A stretch of 5,514 nt of DNA from NCBI GenBank assembly GCA_964548905.1, contig CAZJTL010000260.1:1-5514 (forward strand), written 5' to 3'. The translations under genes were made by a program, and so were the position numbers. A model generated the notes under the pieces. It worked only from the letters and a program-made list of their open reading frames with translations. It made no database searches and had not been told where the DNA came from. The stretch comes from CAZJTL01 sp964548905. GTDB lineage: Bacteria; Cyanobacteriota; Cyanobacteriia; Cyanobacteriales; Xenococcaceae. Of this stretch, positions 1-5,489 are shown one piece after another. Within the stretch, counting starts at the first letter, position 1, and every line of letters begins with the position of its first letter.

Positions 1-64
1 ACTCATGCAAGAGGGAAAATACAGTGTGTAATTAATTCTGTTTAGATACTTAAAAGTTTTTCTT

Positions 65-508
65 ATGAAAACAATAGCTAGTCGTGTAATCATTCCTGCT
101 GCCCTAACTATGGCTGTATTAACACCTAGTATTGCTGTTGGTGATAATACTATTCAACTTAGTCAAAACTTGACTATGTATACTACTAACACTAGTACCA
201 TTGACGGTCAATCGGGTGGAGGAGTTGATAGTAAAGGCTGTGGTTTTATATCCAACTCTCCCAATCACGTCCTCAATATCGATCGACGTGTTGATTACAT
301 GAAAATCACTGTGACTGCTACTGGAGGACAACCCACCTTATTGATTAAAGGGCCAGGAGACAAAGATAGTTTCTGTATTTTGGCAGATGGAAACTCTGGA
401 TTGGAACCAGAAATATCTGGTGTTTGGGAACCAGGTCAATATCAAATCTATGTTGGGGATCGCCATGGTGGTCAATATCCGTTTAAACTTAGAATCTCTA
501 AAAAATAA
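65..508 (+). CDS. Secreted protein with a PPC-like beta domain, function unknown
   Basis: The protein has 147 residues. It opens with a classical signal peptide: basic K2 and R7, a hydrophobic core at about residues 8-21, and a likely cleavage after S22-I23-A24. The mature part is one compact domain of about 120 residues. It has a G-C-G-F-I turn at C59, then alternating beta strands, a T-L-L-I-K-G-P-G strand-turn (91-98), a second cysteine C104, an L-E-P-E-I-S-G turn (113-119) and a closing W-E-P-G-Q-Y-Q-I-Y-V-G-D strand pair (121-132). This order resembles the bacterial pre-peptidase C-terminal (PPC) type beta-sandwich that often decorates secreted proteins; here it stands alone with no enzyme attached. 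C59 and C104 may form a disulfide. The usual acidic pair after the second cysteine is not evident (the sequence reads C-I-L-A-D-G). I infer a periplasmic or extracellular location. No clear Shine-Dalgarno sequence precedes the ATG. The gene is probably monocistronic, since a hairpin-rich repeat begins only about 5 bases after its stop. Confidence 0.8.
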   Translation: MKTIASRVIIPAALTMAVLTPSIAVGDNTIQLSQNLTMYTTNTSTIDGQSGGGVDSKGCGFISNSPNHVLNIDRRVDYMKITVTATGGQPTLLIKGPGDKDSFCILADGNSGLEPEISGVWEPGQYQIYVGDRHGGQYPFKLRISKK

Positions 509-512
509 ATTT

Positions 513-690
513 GTCAGCCGTCAGTAGGGGAGGCGGTTGTGACGAGGAAACCTCGTCACCTTGTCCGCCGCGCGTTAGGAAGCTCTCCTGAAAGGAGCAT
601 GGCGATTCGTCCGTACAGTAGTCAGCAGTTAGCTGAAAACTAATAGCTGTAGAGCTTTGCTCGTGGCGAAGCCTAGTGCTGATAGCTATC
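513..690. repeat. Hairpin-rich intergenic repeat-like element
   Basis: The spacer between the secreted-protein gene and sufE is 325 bp and holds no believable gene. Its left part is a chain of hairpins. A perfect 9 bp stem with an AAA loop lies at 539-547/551-559. It is flanked by a further GGCGG/CCGCC pairing (532-536 with 565-569), giving a long GC-rich arm. A CTCC/GGAG hairpin sits at 585-588/594-597. A 7 bp stem with one G-U pair is at 654-660/666-672. GTCAGC near the left edge (513) and GCTGAT near the right edge (679-684) are near inverted. It is clearly more GC-rich than the surrounding AT-rich spacer, as expected for a short interspersed repeat of the kind common between cyanobacterial genes. 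It could also help end transcription from the upstream gene, although no U-run follows the main stem. The family is not identified. Confidence 0.55.
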
Positions 691-694
691 AACC

Positions 695-723
695 TTGTGA
701 CCTTACCATATTTTAATTCTAAT
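695..723 (+). promoter_or_regulatory. Candidate sigma70-type promoter for sufE
   Basis: TTGTGA (695-700, four of six matches to the -35 consensus) is separated by 17 bp from TCTAAT (718-723, five of six matches to the -10). A start near 730 would leave a leader of about 100 nt before sufE. The match is modest and the spacer is AT-rich, so chance occurrence is possible. Confidence 0.3.
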
Positions 724-833
724 TTATTGCGTTACTTAATGTTACAATTAGCTTAGTTGTCAACTTCGGCTGAGTCTTTGAAAATTGGTAACGATTCGTT
801 TTTTAGTCCGTTTTGATGTCAAAATTGATGGTT

Positions 834-1274
834 ATGTCATCTAGCATCCCCCCACTTCCTGCCAAACTTGATCGCATCGTCAAGCGTTTTAAAAGTCGCC
901 CCAATCCCAAGCAAAGATACGAGCAGTTACTCTGGTATGCAAAAAAGCTTGAAGCTATGCCAGAAGAAGCTAAAACTCTAGACAATAAAGTAAATGGCTG
1001 TGTTTCTCAAGTTTATATCACAGCGACTTTAGAGGATGGTAAGGTTTGGTATTACGGAGATTCAGATGCACAGTTAGTCAAAGGATTAGTTGCTTTTTTG
1101 ATTGAAGGCTTAAATGGTTTAACTCCTCAAGAAATTTTGCAAGTAACCCCAGATTTTATTGAAGAAACAGGTTTAAAAGTCAGTTTGACCCCTTCACGGG
1201 CAAATGGATTTTATAATATTTTTCAAATGATGAAGAAAAAAGCTTTGAATTTTCAACTCGATCGCTCTGCTTAA
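834..1274 (+). CDS. sufE: SufE family cysteine desulfurase-activating sulfur acceptor
   Basis: SufE accepts persulfide sulfur from a SufS-type cysteine desulfurase and stimulates it, feeding Fe-S cluster assembly in the cytoplasm. From the ATG at 834 the protein has 146 residues, a usual length for bacterial SufE. The sulfur-accepting cysteine is C56, in the family motif N-G-C-V-S-Q-V-Y (54-61). Next come the conserved G-D-S-D-A-Q-L-V-K-G-L segment (75-85), the helix with L-T-P-Q-E-I (96-101), and the C-terminal S-L-T-P-S-R-A-N-G-F-Y-N-I-F signature (117-130). In-frame ATGs also lie at 816 and 828. I chose 834 because the resulting M-S-S-S...P-x-L-P beginning matches what I recall of cyanobacterial SufE proteins; no Shine-Dalgarno sequence decides it. 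No other suf gene is in the window, so it appears to be a stand-alone gene. It converges with a Fur-family gene 26 bp away. Confidence 0.93.
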   Translation: MSSSIPPLPAKLDRIVKRFKSRPNPKQRYEQLLWYAKKLEAMPEEAKTLDNKVNGCVSQVYITATLEDGKVWYYGDSDAQLVKGLVAFLIEGLNGLTPQEILQVTPDFIEETGLKVSLTPSRANGFYNIFQMMKKKALNFQLDRSA

Positions 1275-1300
1275 GAACTAGGATCGGCAATTAGATTTCA

Positions 1301-1834
1301 CTAGATATCTTGGTATTCGCGTTCTTTGAGATGGTGTTGTTCGGAAATAGCGCGAGTACAGGACCAATTACTAGGCAAGCCTGATGGCCATCCCATCCGC
1401 AAAGCCTCTGGGCATATAGTCATAACCGTTAGCTGGCAATCGATTAGCTGAAATCCTTCCTTTTGACACTGTTTGAGACTGTGTTTTAAAATCGTGTCAT
1501 CTTTAAATTCGATAGTTTTGTTACATTGAATGCAAACAACATGATGATGGTGATGTGGGTATGGCTGATTGAGTTCGTAATGTTTGTGTCCTTCTGCTAA
1601 TTCCAATTCTCGAAGTATACCCATGCGTGCCATTAATTTGACGCTGCGATATATTGTTGATAAACTGATCCCCTCACTGCGCTTGTCGAGAAGTTCGTGT
1701 AATTCTTCTGCACTGAGATGATTGCCTTTAGGAAGATTTTGAAAAACATGTAAAATTTTCTCTCGCTGCGGTGTCATGCGCCAGCCTCGGGAATTTAATT
1801 CGGCTTTGAGAGAAGCGGCTGTATAGGGAGGCAT
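1301..1834 (-). CDS. Fur family metal- or peroxide-responsive transcriptional regulator
   Basis: The 177-residue protein is a full-length Fur-family repressor. It has an N-terminal winged helix (about 1-85) with the recognition-helix motif G-I-S-L-S-T-I-Y-R-S-V-K-L-M (55-68). The dimerisation and metal domain carries a run of five histidines (94-98), C101-x-x-C104 and I-E-F (108-110). E109 is the Fur-like acidic ligand; Bacillus-type PerR has Asp there, which tilts the call toward an iron-type Fur rather than a peroxide sensor. The N-terminus and cysteine positions 101, 104, 133 and 141 follow the numbering I recall for Anabaena FurA. The second CxxC is incomplete: C141-P-E-A144. Further cysteines are C123 and C159, and a tail beyond about residue 150 is longer than in FurA. 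GAGAG lies 9 nt upstream of the ATG (1844-1848 on this strand), a good ribosome binding site. I do not assign fur or perR, because cyanobacteria carry several paralogues and sequence alone does not separate them here. Confidence 0.9.
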   Translation of the reverse strand: MPPYTAASLKAELNSRGWRMTPQREKILHVFQNLPKGNHLSAEELHELLDKRSEGISLSTIYRSVKLMARMGILRELELAEGHKHYELNQPYPHHHHHVVCIQCNKTIEFKDDTILKHSLKQCQKEGFQLIDCQLTVMTICPEALRMGWPSGLPSNWSCTRAISEQHHLKEREYQDI

Positions 1835-1865
1835 ATAATTATACTCTCAGTTAATATAGTCTATT

Positions 1866-1877
1866 GACAATGATAGT
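1866..1877. promoter_or_regulatory. Weak Fur-box-like hexamer pair upstream of the Fur-family gene
   Basis: GACAAT and GATAGT are adjacent 32 bp upstream of the Fur-family start. Each matches the Fur-box hexamer GATAAT in five of six positions, but a third hexamer is not evident. Autoregulation is common in this family, so the position is suggestive, but AT-rich DNA yields such matches often. The remainder of the 245 bp spacer (1835-2079) shows only a 6 bp inverted repeat (CCATCA at 1960-1965 with TGATGG at 1986-1991) and an AT-rich imperfect repeat at about 2044-2069 just beyond the crtD stop. Confidence 0.2.
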
Positions 1878-2079
1878 TCCAAGACATCTCTATTTGCAAC
1901 AAGCTTAGTTAATTGAGAATCAATTGCAAAACTGTTGTTAATTAAATGCTAGCAATCAACCATCAGCGATCGGTCATTAGCTTTTTGATGGCTACTATAC
2001 AGAAGTTTAATTCAACCTACTTAGTTGATTTAGGACTATGAATATAGTTTTCTTTTAAGAAACTTTTTAGATAAATCTT

Positions 2080-3600
2080 CTATTGCCTCTGAATTTGTCT
2101 GACAATAATTAAGGCAGAATAACTGACACCAGCAGTTCCCTCGCCTGGATGAGTGGAATCCCCCACTAACCAGAGATTTTTAATCGGGGTGCGAGTAGCA
2201 AAACCAAAAGGACCGAAAGTTGAGATTCTTTGACCGACACCGCCAACAATTCCTTTATCTCTAGCAGTATAACGGGCAAACGTCCTAGGAGTAGCTACTT
2301 CTTGATGCACGATCGTCTCTGGAGTTAAATGAAAATATTTTCCCAAACAAGCGATCGCTTGTTCAGTATATGCTTGTTTTAAGCGCTCGTAATCTGCTTG
2401 TGTTCCTTGCCACCAGAGATTTACATCAGTAAAAGATGATGCCACGATCGTTGCTTGTCCTTCTGGTGCGCGTCCATCTCCCGATCTACTAACTGAGACA
2501 AACAAAGAATTATTTTCGCCAATCACACCATCATATTTATATAAAAATTGTAAGTGAGGTGGACATCCTTCAGGAATAGCATGGCGATCGACCCCTAAAT
2601 AGATGACAAATGCACCAGAACTTTCAGGAAGTTTGTCAACGCGGCGTTTATATAGATTCAAAGGGAACAGGGAAGGTCGATCTTGGAGATCGCTATTAAT
2701 CAATTCGATTAAGTTCTGTACCGTAACGTTAGCGACTACTTCATCAGCAGTTTCCGTCCAGACTTCTCCTGTTTTTTGGTTGCGGACTGTTACTCCTTTA
2801 ACTCGTCCCGACTCAGTATCAATTTTCTCAACGCTATGGCGCATTTTTAAAGAACCGCCGTATTTTTCTAATGCTTCTACCAAGCGATCGCTTAAAGCTT
2901 GCATACTTCCTTGTAGATGAAATAGTCCCTGTGGTGCTTGAGAAACTGCTAGTGCTGTTGCTGCATATAGCAGTGCTGTTTCATCTGCAATGACTTGAGA
3001 ATATAATTTTAATTGCAGATCCAAAAAAGTCTTGAGCCTTCGATCGCGATCGAGACCATAGAATCGCAGGGCATCGCCAACGGTCATCAAAGTAAAAGGA
3101 ACGGTAATTAAAGTATCTAGTCGCAGCGCTTTAACTAACTGCCACAAATCCCAGAGATTGCGAGGCGGTAAAACTGGATCGCGGGATTGAAACTGCCAAC
3201 TAGCTACAAACAATTTATTGAGCAATTGCCAAAAAGGTTCACTACCAGGAAATTGTTTTTGTCTTTCTTGTTGCCAGCGATCGCGATCGCGCCAGACATT
3301 GATTGGTTGTCTTTCTCCTGGTAAATATACTGCACAAGCTGGATCGCAAATAGTTGCTTGTGGTAATTCAACTTCTAATTCGGCAAAAATCCTTTGATGA
3401 ATTCCTCCAGTTTCTAAACCAGCTACTTGAGTTGCACCTACATCAAAGGTAAAACCACGACGACTAAAAGTAGAAGCACAACCTCCAGGCACGATCGCTT
3501 GGTCAAAAATCTTAACTTCATAGCCCCGACGAGCAAGTAAAGCACCTGCTGTTAAGCCACCAATTCCTGCACCAACAACGATCGCGTGATATTTTTTCAT
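2080..3600 (-). CDS. crtD: CrtD-type carotenoid C-3',4' desaturase (FAD-dependent)
   Basis: The 506-residue protein is a phytoene-desaturase/amine-oxidase superfamily flavoprotein of full length. The N-terminal dinucleotide-binding fold reads V-V-G-A-G-I-G-G-L (8-16), with acidic D33 ending the second strand to hold the FAD ribose. It is followed by V-P-G-G-C-A-S-T (37-44) and F-D-V-G-A-T (52-57). The C-terminal FAD signature is L-W-L-V-G-D-S-T-H-P-G-E-G-T-A-G-V (476-492). CrtI, CrtH and CrtD share this plan. The PGGCASTFSRRGFTFDVGAT start and the G-L-E-T-G-G-I-H segment fit what I remember of cyanobacterial CrtD (Slr1293 of Synechocystis), not CrtH, which begins differently. CrtD desaturates the 3',4' position on the way to myxoxanthophyll, acting at membranes. 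The gene begins 23 bp after a TPR gene on the same strand and probably shares its transcript. No clear Shine-Dalgarno sequence is seen. A different carotenoid oxidoreductase of this superfamily is the main alternative. Confidence 0.82.
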   Translation of the reverse strand: MKKYHAIVVGAGIGGLTAGALLARRGYEVKIFDQAIVPGGCASTFSRRGFTFDVGATQVAGLETGGIHQRIFAELEVELPQATICDPACAVYLPGERQPINVWRDRDRWQQERQKQFPGSEPFWQLLNKLFVASWQFQSRDPVLPPRNLWDLWQLVKALRLDTLITVPFTLMTVGDALRFYGLDRDRRLKTFLDLQLKLYSQVIADETALLYAATALAVSQAPQGLFHLQGSMQALSDRLVEALEKYGGSLKMRHSVEKIDTESGRVKGVTVRNQKTGEVWTETADEVVANVTVQNLIELINSDLQDRPSLFPLNLYKRRVDKLPESSGAFVIYLGVDRHAIPEGCPPHLQFLYKYDGVIGENNSLFVSVSRSGDGRAPEGQATIVASSFTDVNLWWQGTQADYERLKQAYTEQAIACLGKYFHLTPETIVHQEVATPRTFARYTARDKGIVGGVGQRISTFGPFGFATRTPIKNLWLVGDSTHPGEGTAGVSYSALIIVRQIQRQ

Positions 3601-3623
3601 TCTTTTATTGACATTCTTATAAT

Positions 3624-4019
3624 CTATTTGGATTTTTGCGGAGAAGATTGGCTAGCTTGTTGCTTAACTACTGTCAAAATAGCTTGTAATTCTTGCTGTT
3701 GGGGATAAAGTTTAACTAGTTTTTCCAATGGTGCGATCGCGCCTTGGAAATCTTGCATTTCTAGGCGAGCTTTTGCCAATCCTTGCAGAGCGATCGGGTT
3801 GTTTGGCTCTCTTGCTAAGACTTTTTCATAACCGCTTGCTTCTGCTTGAGACTTTTGAGTTGGGGATGCATTGCTAGGCTTAGAGGTGGTTTGACGAGCA
3901 GAGCGATCGCCGCTGTTAAACATCTCAACCACAAAAGCTCCTGTCGAGCCAACAAATGCCAAAGCAAACATAATAACTAAAATTCTTTGTACTGTTTTTT
4001 GTTTAGATTTTTCAGGCAT
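3624..4019 (-). CDS. Small membrane-anchored tetratricopeptide repeat protein
   Basis: The 131-residue protein has a basic N-terminus (K4, K6, K8, R12), one hydrophobic segment at about 13-34 that is either a membrane anchor or an uncleaved signal, a polar Ser/Thr/Gln-rich linker (37-60), and a TPR region. One TPR is complete, from N74 to P106: L78, G80, L81, A82, A84, F91, A94, I95 and P106 sit at consensus positions. It is preceded by a partial helix ending E-P-N-N-P and followed by a further helix (about 108-121). The tail is Gln/Ser/Lys-rich. TPRs mediate protein-protein contacts, so an adaptor role at the membrane is inferred; no catalytic residues are visible. It lies directly upstream of crtD with a 23 bp gap, so co-transcription is likely. 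No Shine-Dalgarno sequence is evident before the ATG, and a 14 bp palindrome stands 22-35 bp upstream. Confidence 0.82.
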   Translation of the reverse strand: MPEKSKQKTVQRILVIMFALAFVGSTGAFVVEMFNSGDRSARQTTSKPSNASPTQKSQAEASGYEKVLAREPNNPIALQGLAKARLEMQDFQGAIAPLEKLVKLYPQQQELQAILTVVKQQASQSSPQKSK

Positions 4020-4036
4020 GTTAAAAACTTAGTACT

Positions 4037-4054
4037 AAAAACCGAGCGCTCGGT
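4037..4054 (-). terminator. Palindrome plus U-run: candidate attenuator or operator
   Basis: ACCGAGCGCTCGGT (4041-4054) is a perfect 14 bp palindrome in the 47 bp gap between the membrane-protein gene and the TPR gene. Read on the - strand it is followed by further T residues (4040-4037), making five Ts with the last palindrome base. As RNA it could fold as a 5 bp GC-rich stem with a GCGC loop followed by a U-run, a short intrinsic terminator that would act as an attenuator ahead of the TPR-crtD pair. A symmetric site this clean is equally compatible with a dimeric repressor operator (TetR-like proteins often use palindromes of this kind). The stem is short, so the terminator reading is uncertain. 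Confidence 0.45.
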
Positions 4055-4066
4055 ACATAAGCTAAT

Positions 4067-4558
4067 TTAGCTTTGATAGCTCCAAAGAGCAAAAGCTAGT
4101 AAACCTCCGCCGAAACCTAACAAGCAAAAGATAGTCAGGATGAATGTAGACTGTTTCTGCTTATATCCTGCTTTTTGTAATTCTAAGCGAAATAAACTAG
4201 CCGCAGCTAATAATAAGAGCAATTGAGCCAAATATTCTAACCAATAGATTAAAATTACGCCAATAACAGAGATAAGCAGCAAGCCAAAAAAAGCTCTAGT
4301 TTCATTTTTAATCCAATTACCCATGCTAAAAGTCATTAAGGCGATCGGAGCTGCAAAAGCCAACGCCAACAGGAGAACTAGAAATGCACCAAATAATTCA
4401 ATTAATACCGTAACGATATTTTCCCGTAATAACCAGCCAAACTCCTGCTCTTTCTCTACTATCCAGATTGTCCAAGAACCATACAACCAACCAAAAATAC
4501 CGTAGGTAAGTAAGAGGATCAGGCAAGCAAGCCAAGGAAATCTTTTTAACCAAGTCAT
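4067..4558 (-). CDS. Small multi-pass membrane protein, function unknown
   Basis: I do not recognise this family. The 163-residue protein is strongly hydrophobic. Membrane segments lie at about 9-29, 50-79 (long, broken by P71), 89-106, 108-123 and 138-159, suggesting four or five passes. The short connecting loops are charged (E35-E39, K84-R88, R124-K136). There is no signature motif, no catalytic residue pattern and only two cysteines. The ATG at 4558 is preferred over an in-frame TTG three codons earlier, which has no support. The ribosome-binding region before the ATG contains GAAAG inside a small 5 bp hairpin (CAACT/AGTTG at 4565-4577). It is the first of three genes read in the same direction (this gene, the TPR gene, crtD), but a palindrome with a U-run separates it from the other two, so it may be transcribed partly on its own. 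Confidence 0.75.
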   Translation of the reverse strand: MTWLKRFPWLACLILLLTYGIFGWLYGSWTIWIVEKEQEFGWLLRENIVTVLIELFGAFLVLLLALAFAAPIALMTFSMGNWIKNETRAFFGLLLISVIGVILIYWLEYLAQLLLLLAAASLFRLELQKAGYKQKQSTFILTIFCLLGFGGGLLAFALWSYQS

Positions 4559-4611
4559 ATATAGCAACTTTCAGTTGAGTGAGGTACACCTCGGTATCTA
4601 GAAATTTTTTG

Positions 4612-4633
4612 TACCTTATCTATACCTTATCTA
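4612..4633. repeat. Perfect tandem duplication of an 11-mer
   Basis: TACCTTATCTA occurs twice without spacer (4612-4622 and 4623-4633), about 55-75 bp upstream of the membrane-protein start. It is directly visible; it may be a replication-slippage product or a pair of binding sites in that gene's promoter region. Confidence 0.7.
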
Positions 4634-4655
4634 TTTGAGAAACGCTATATATGTA

Positions 4656-4781
4656 GGTAATTGGTAATCGATCATTGACAGTCAATAATCGATTTTTGTT
4701 AGTTGGCAACTAACTCTTTATTTACTGTATCGCCAGTAAATATACCGATCGCTTCTTACCTTTTACCGATTACCAATTACC
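4656..4781. repeat. Nested inverted-repeat element downstream of apcD
   Basis: The 286 bp spacer between apcD and the membrane-protein gene has no gene, but 126 bp of it is bounded by perfect 15 bp inverted repeats (GGTAATTGGTAATCG at 4656-4670, complement at 4767-4781). Inside are three more inverted repeats. AATCGAT...ATCGATT with inner ATTGAC/GTCAAT spans 4666-4694 (13 of 14 paired positions). GTTAGTTG/CAACTAAC spans 4698-4714. TATTTACTG/CAGTAAATA with a 6-base loop spans 4719-4742. The first hairpin shares bases 4666-4670 with the outer left arm, so the two pairings exclude each other. On the + strand the first hairpin runs into five Ts; on the apcD transcript strand it does not, so it is not a textbook apcD terminator. 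It may be a short interspersed or MITE-like element, or a structured 3' region. Confidence 0.55.
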
Positions 4782-4844
4782 CTATATTCACAATCCAATC
4801 GATCGCTATCTTGTTTATATTTTTTGTAATTATCGAAATTTAGC

Positions 4845-5330
4845 CTATGACATGGCTTGAATGATGTAATCAAAGTAAGGGGCTGTTTCTTTGGCATCTT
4901 CTTGGCTAAGCAAATCCAAAGAAGCATCCTTGAGAGCGCGAATAGCATCAGCCATGCCATTGACTGGTACATTTAAAGAATTGTACATTTCTCTGACACC
5001 AATTAAACCAATTGATTCAATTGGTTCTTTGTCGCCAGAAAGAATCCCGTAAGTTACCAAGCGTAAATACCAACCAAAGTCACGCAGGCACTGATTATAC
5101 TGACGTTGACCGTAAGCATTTCCACCAGGCGCTCTGTATTCGGGACGTTTTCTGAACAAGTCACGACCAGCTCGATCGATAATTTTTTTCTCGCTATCGG
5201 CAAGAGTTTGAGCGATCCGCACGCGCTGCTCTCCCGTACTCAGAAACGATTCGATTCCTTCGAGTTCCCCACTGCTAGGATATCTGAGTTCATCGTCTGC
5301 TTTAAGAATAACTTGACTAACTATGCTCAT
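4845..5330 (-). CDS. apcD: Allophycocyanin alpha-B subunit (phycobilisome terminal emitter)
   Basis: ApcD replaces one ApcA in a core trimer of the phycobilisome and acts as a low-energy terminal emitter, passing excitation to the photosystems at the thylakoid surface. From the ATG at 5330 it has 161 residues, the normal length of allophycocyanin alpha-type subunits. The bilin-binding cysteine is C81, in Q-C-L-R-D (80-84), with D84 placed to hold the chromophore. The globin-like phycobiliprotein fold is complete, including P-G-G-N-A-Y-G (68-74), W-Y-L-R-L-V-T-Y-G (87-95) and the terminal P-Y-F-D-Y-I-I-Q (151-158). Features such as V-S-Q-V-I-L-K-A-D-D near the start, R-Q-Y-N-Q-C before the bilin site and the W87 region follow ApcD as I know it, not ApcA. 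An upstream in-frame extension to 5387 is rejected because it precedes the conserved M-S-I-V start. No other apc gene is adjacent, which is usual for apcD. Confidence 0.96.
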   Translation of the reverse strand: MSIVSQVILKADDELRYPSSGELEGIESFLSTGEQRVRIAQTLADSEKKIIDRAGRDLFRKRPEYRAPGGNAYGQRQYNQCLRDFGWYLRLVTYGILSGDKEPIESIGLIGVREMYNSLNVPVNGMADAIRALKDASLDLLSQEDAKETAPYFDYIIQAMS

Positions 5331-5447
5331 GGTGTCGATACCAGATTTAATTAACATCAATAATATTAGTACGTTAACACCCCACAAGTGCGATTCATTC
5401 GCCTCAAATAGATCGATCGATTTTAGGAATGTTAATAATCTTAAAAA

Positions 5448-5476
5448 AATATAACATTCTCCTAAGTACAGGACAA
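5448..5476 (-). promoter_or_regulatory. Candidate promoter for apcD
   Basis: On the - strand TTGTCC (5476-5471, four of six matches to -35) and TATATT (5453-5448, five of six matches to -10) are spaced by exactly 17 bp. Transcription would begin near 5441 and give a leader of about 110 nt. A second, weaker possibility nearer the gene is TTGTGG with TATTAT at 16 bp spacing. No strong Shine-Dalgarno sequence lies before the ATG. Confidence 0.4.
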
Positions 5477-5489
5477 AAATTGTAGAGAG

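Noticed and set aside
498..692. A 64-codon open frame on the - strand across the hairpin-rich spacer
   Set aside because: It coincides almost exactly with the repeat-like element, has no protein-like domain pattern and no ribosome binding site; it is best read as a translated repeat.
1532..1552. Histidine-codon run in the Fur-family gene as a possible tag or low-complexity artefact
   Set aside because: Five consecutive histidines at this place are normal metal-site residues in cyanobacterial Fur proteins.
2044..2069. Imperfect AT-rich inverted repeat downstream of the crtD stop as a terminator
   Set aside because: The stem is AT-only for most of its length with a bulge and a very tight loop, and the T-run is on the opposite strand to crtD transcription.
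2603..2920. A 105-codon open frame on the + strand inside crtD
   Set aside because: It is fully antisense to a well-supported desaturase gene, and its translation looks like no known family.
4666..4694. Stem followed by five Ts on the + strand as an intrinsic terminator
   Set aside because: No + strand gene ends nearby; for apcD, read on the other strand, the T-run is on the wrong side of the stem.
5331..5387. A 19-residue N-terminal extension of ApcD
   Set aside because: Phycobiliprotein alpha subunits begin at the conserved M-S-I-V; the extension would be unlike the family and lies in the leader region.
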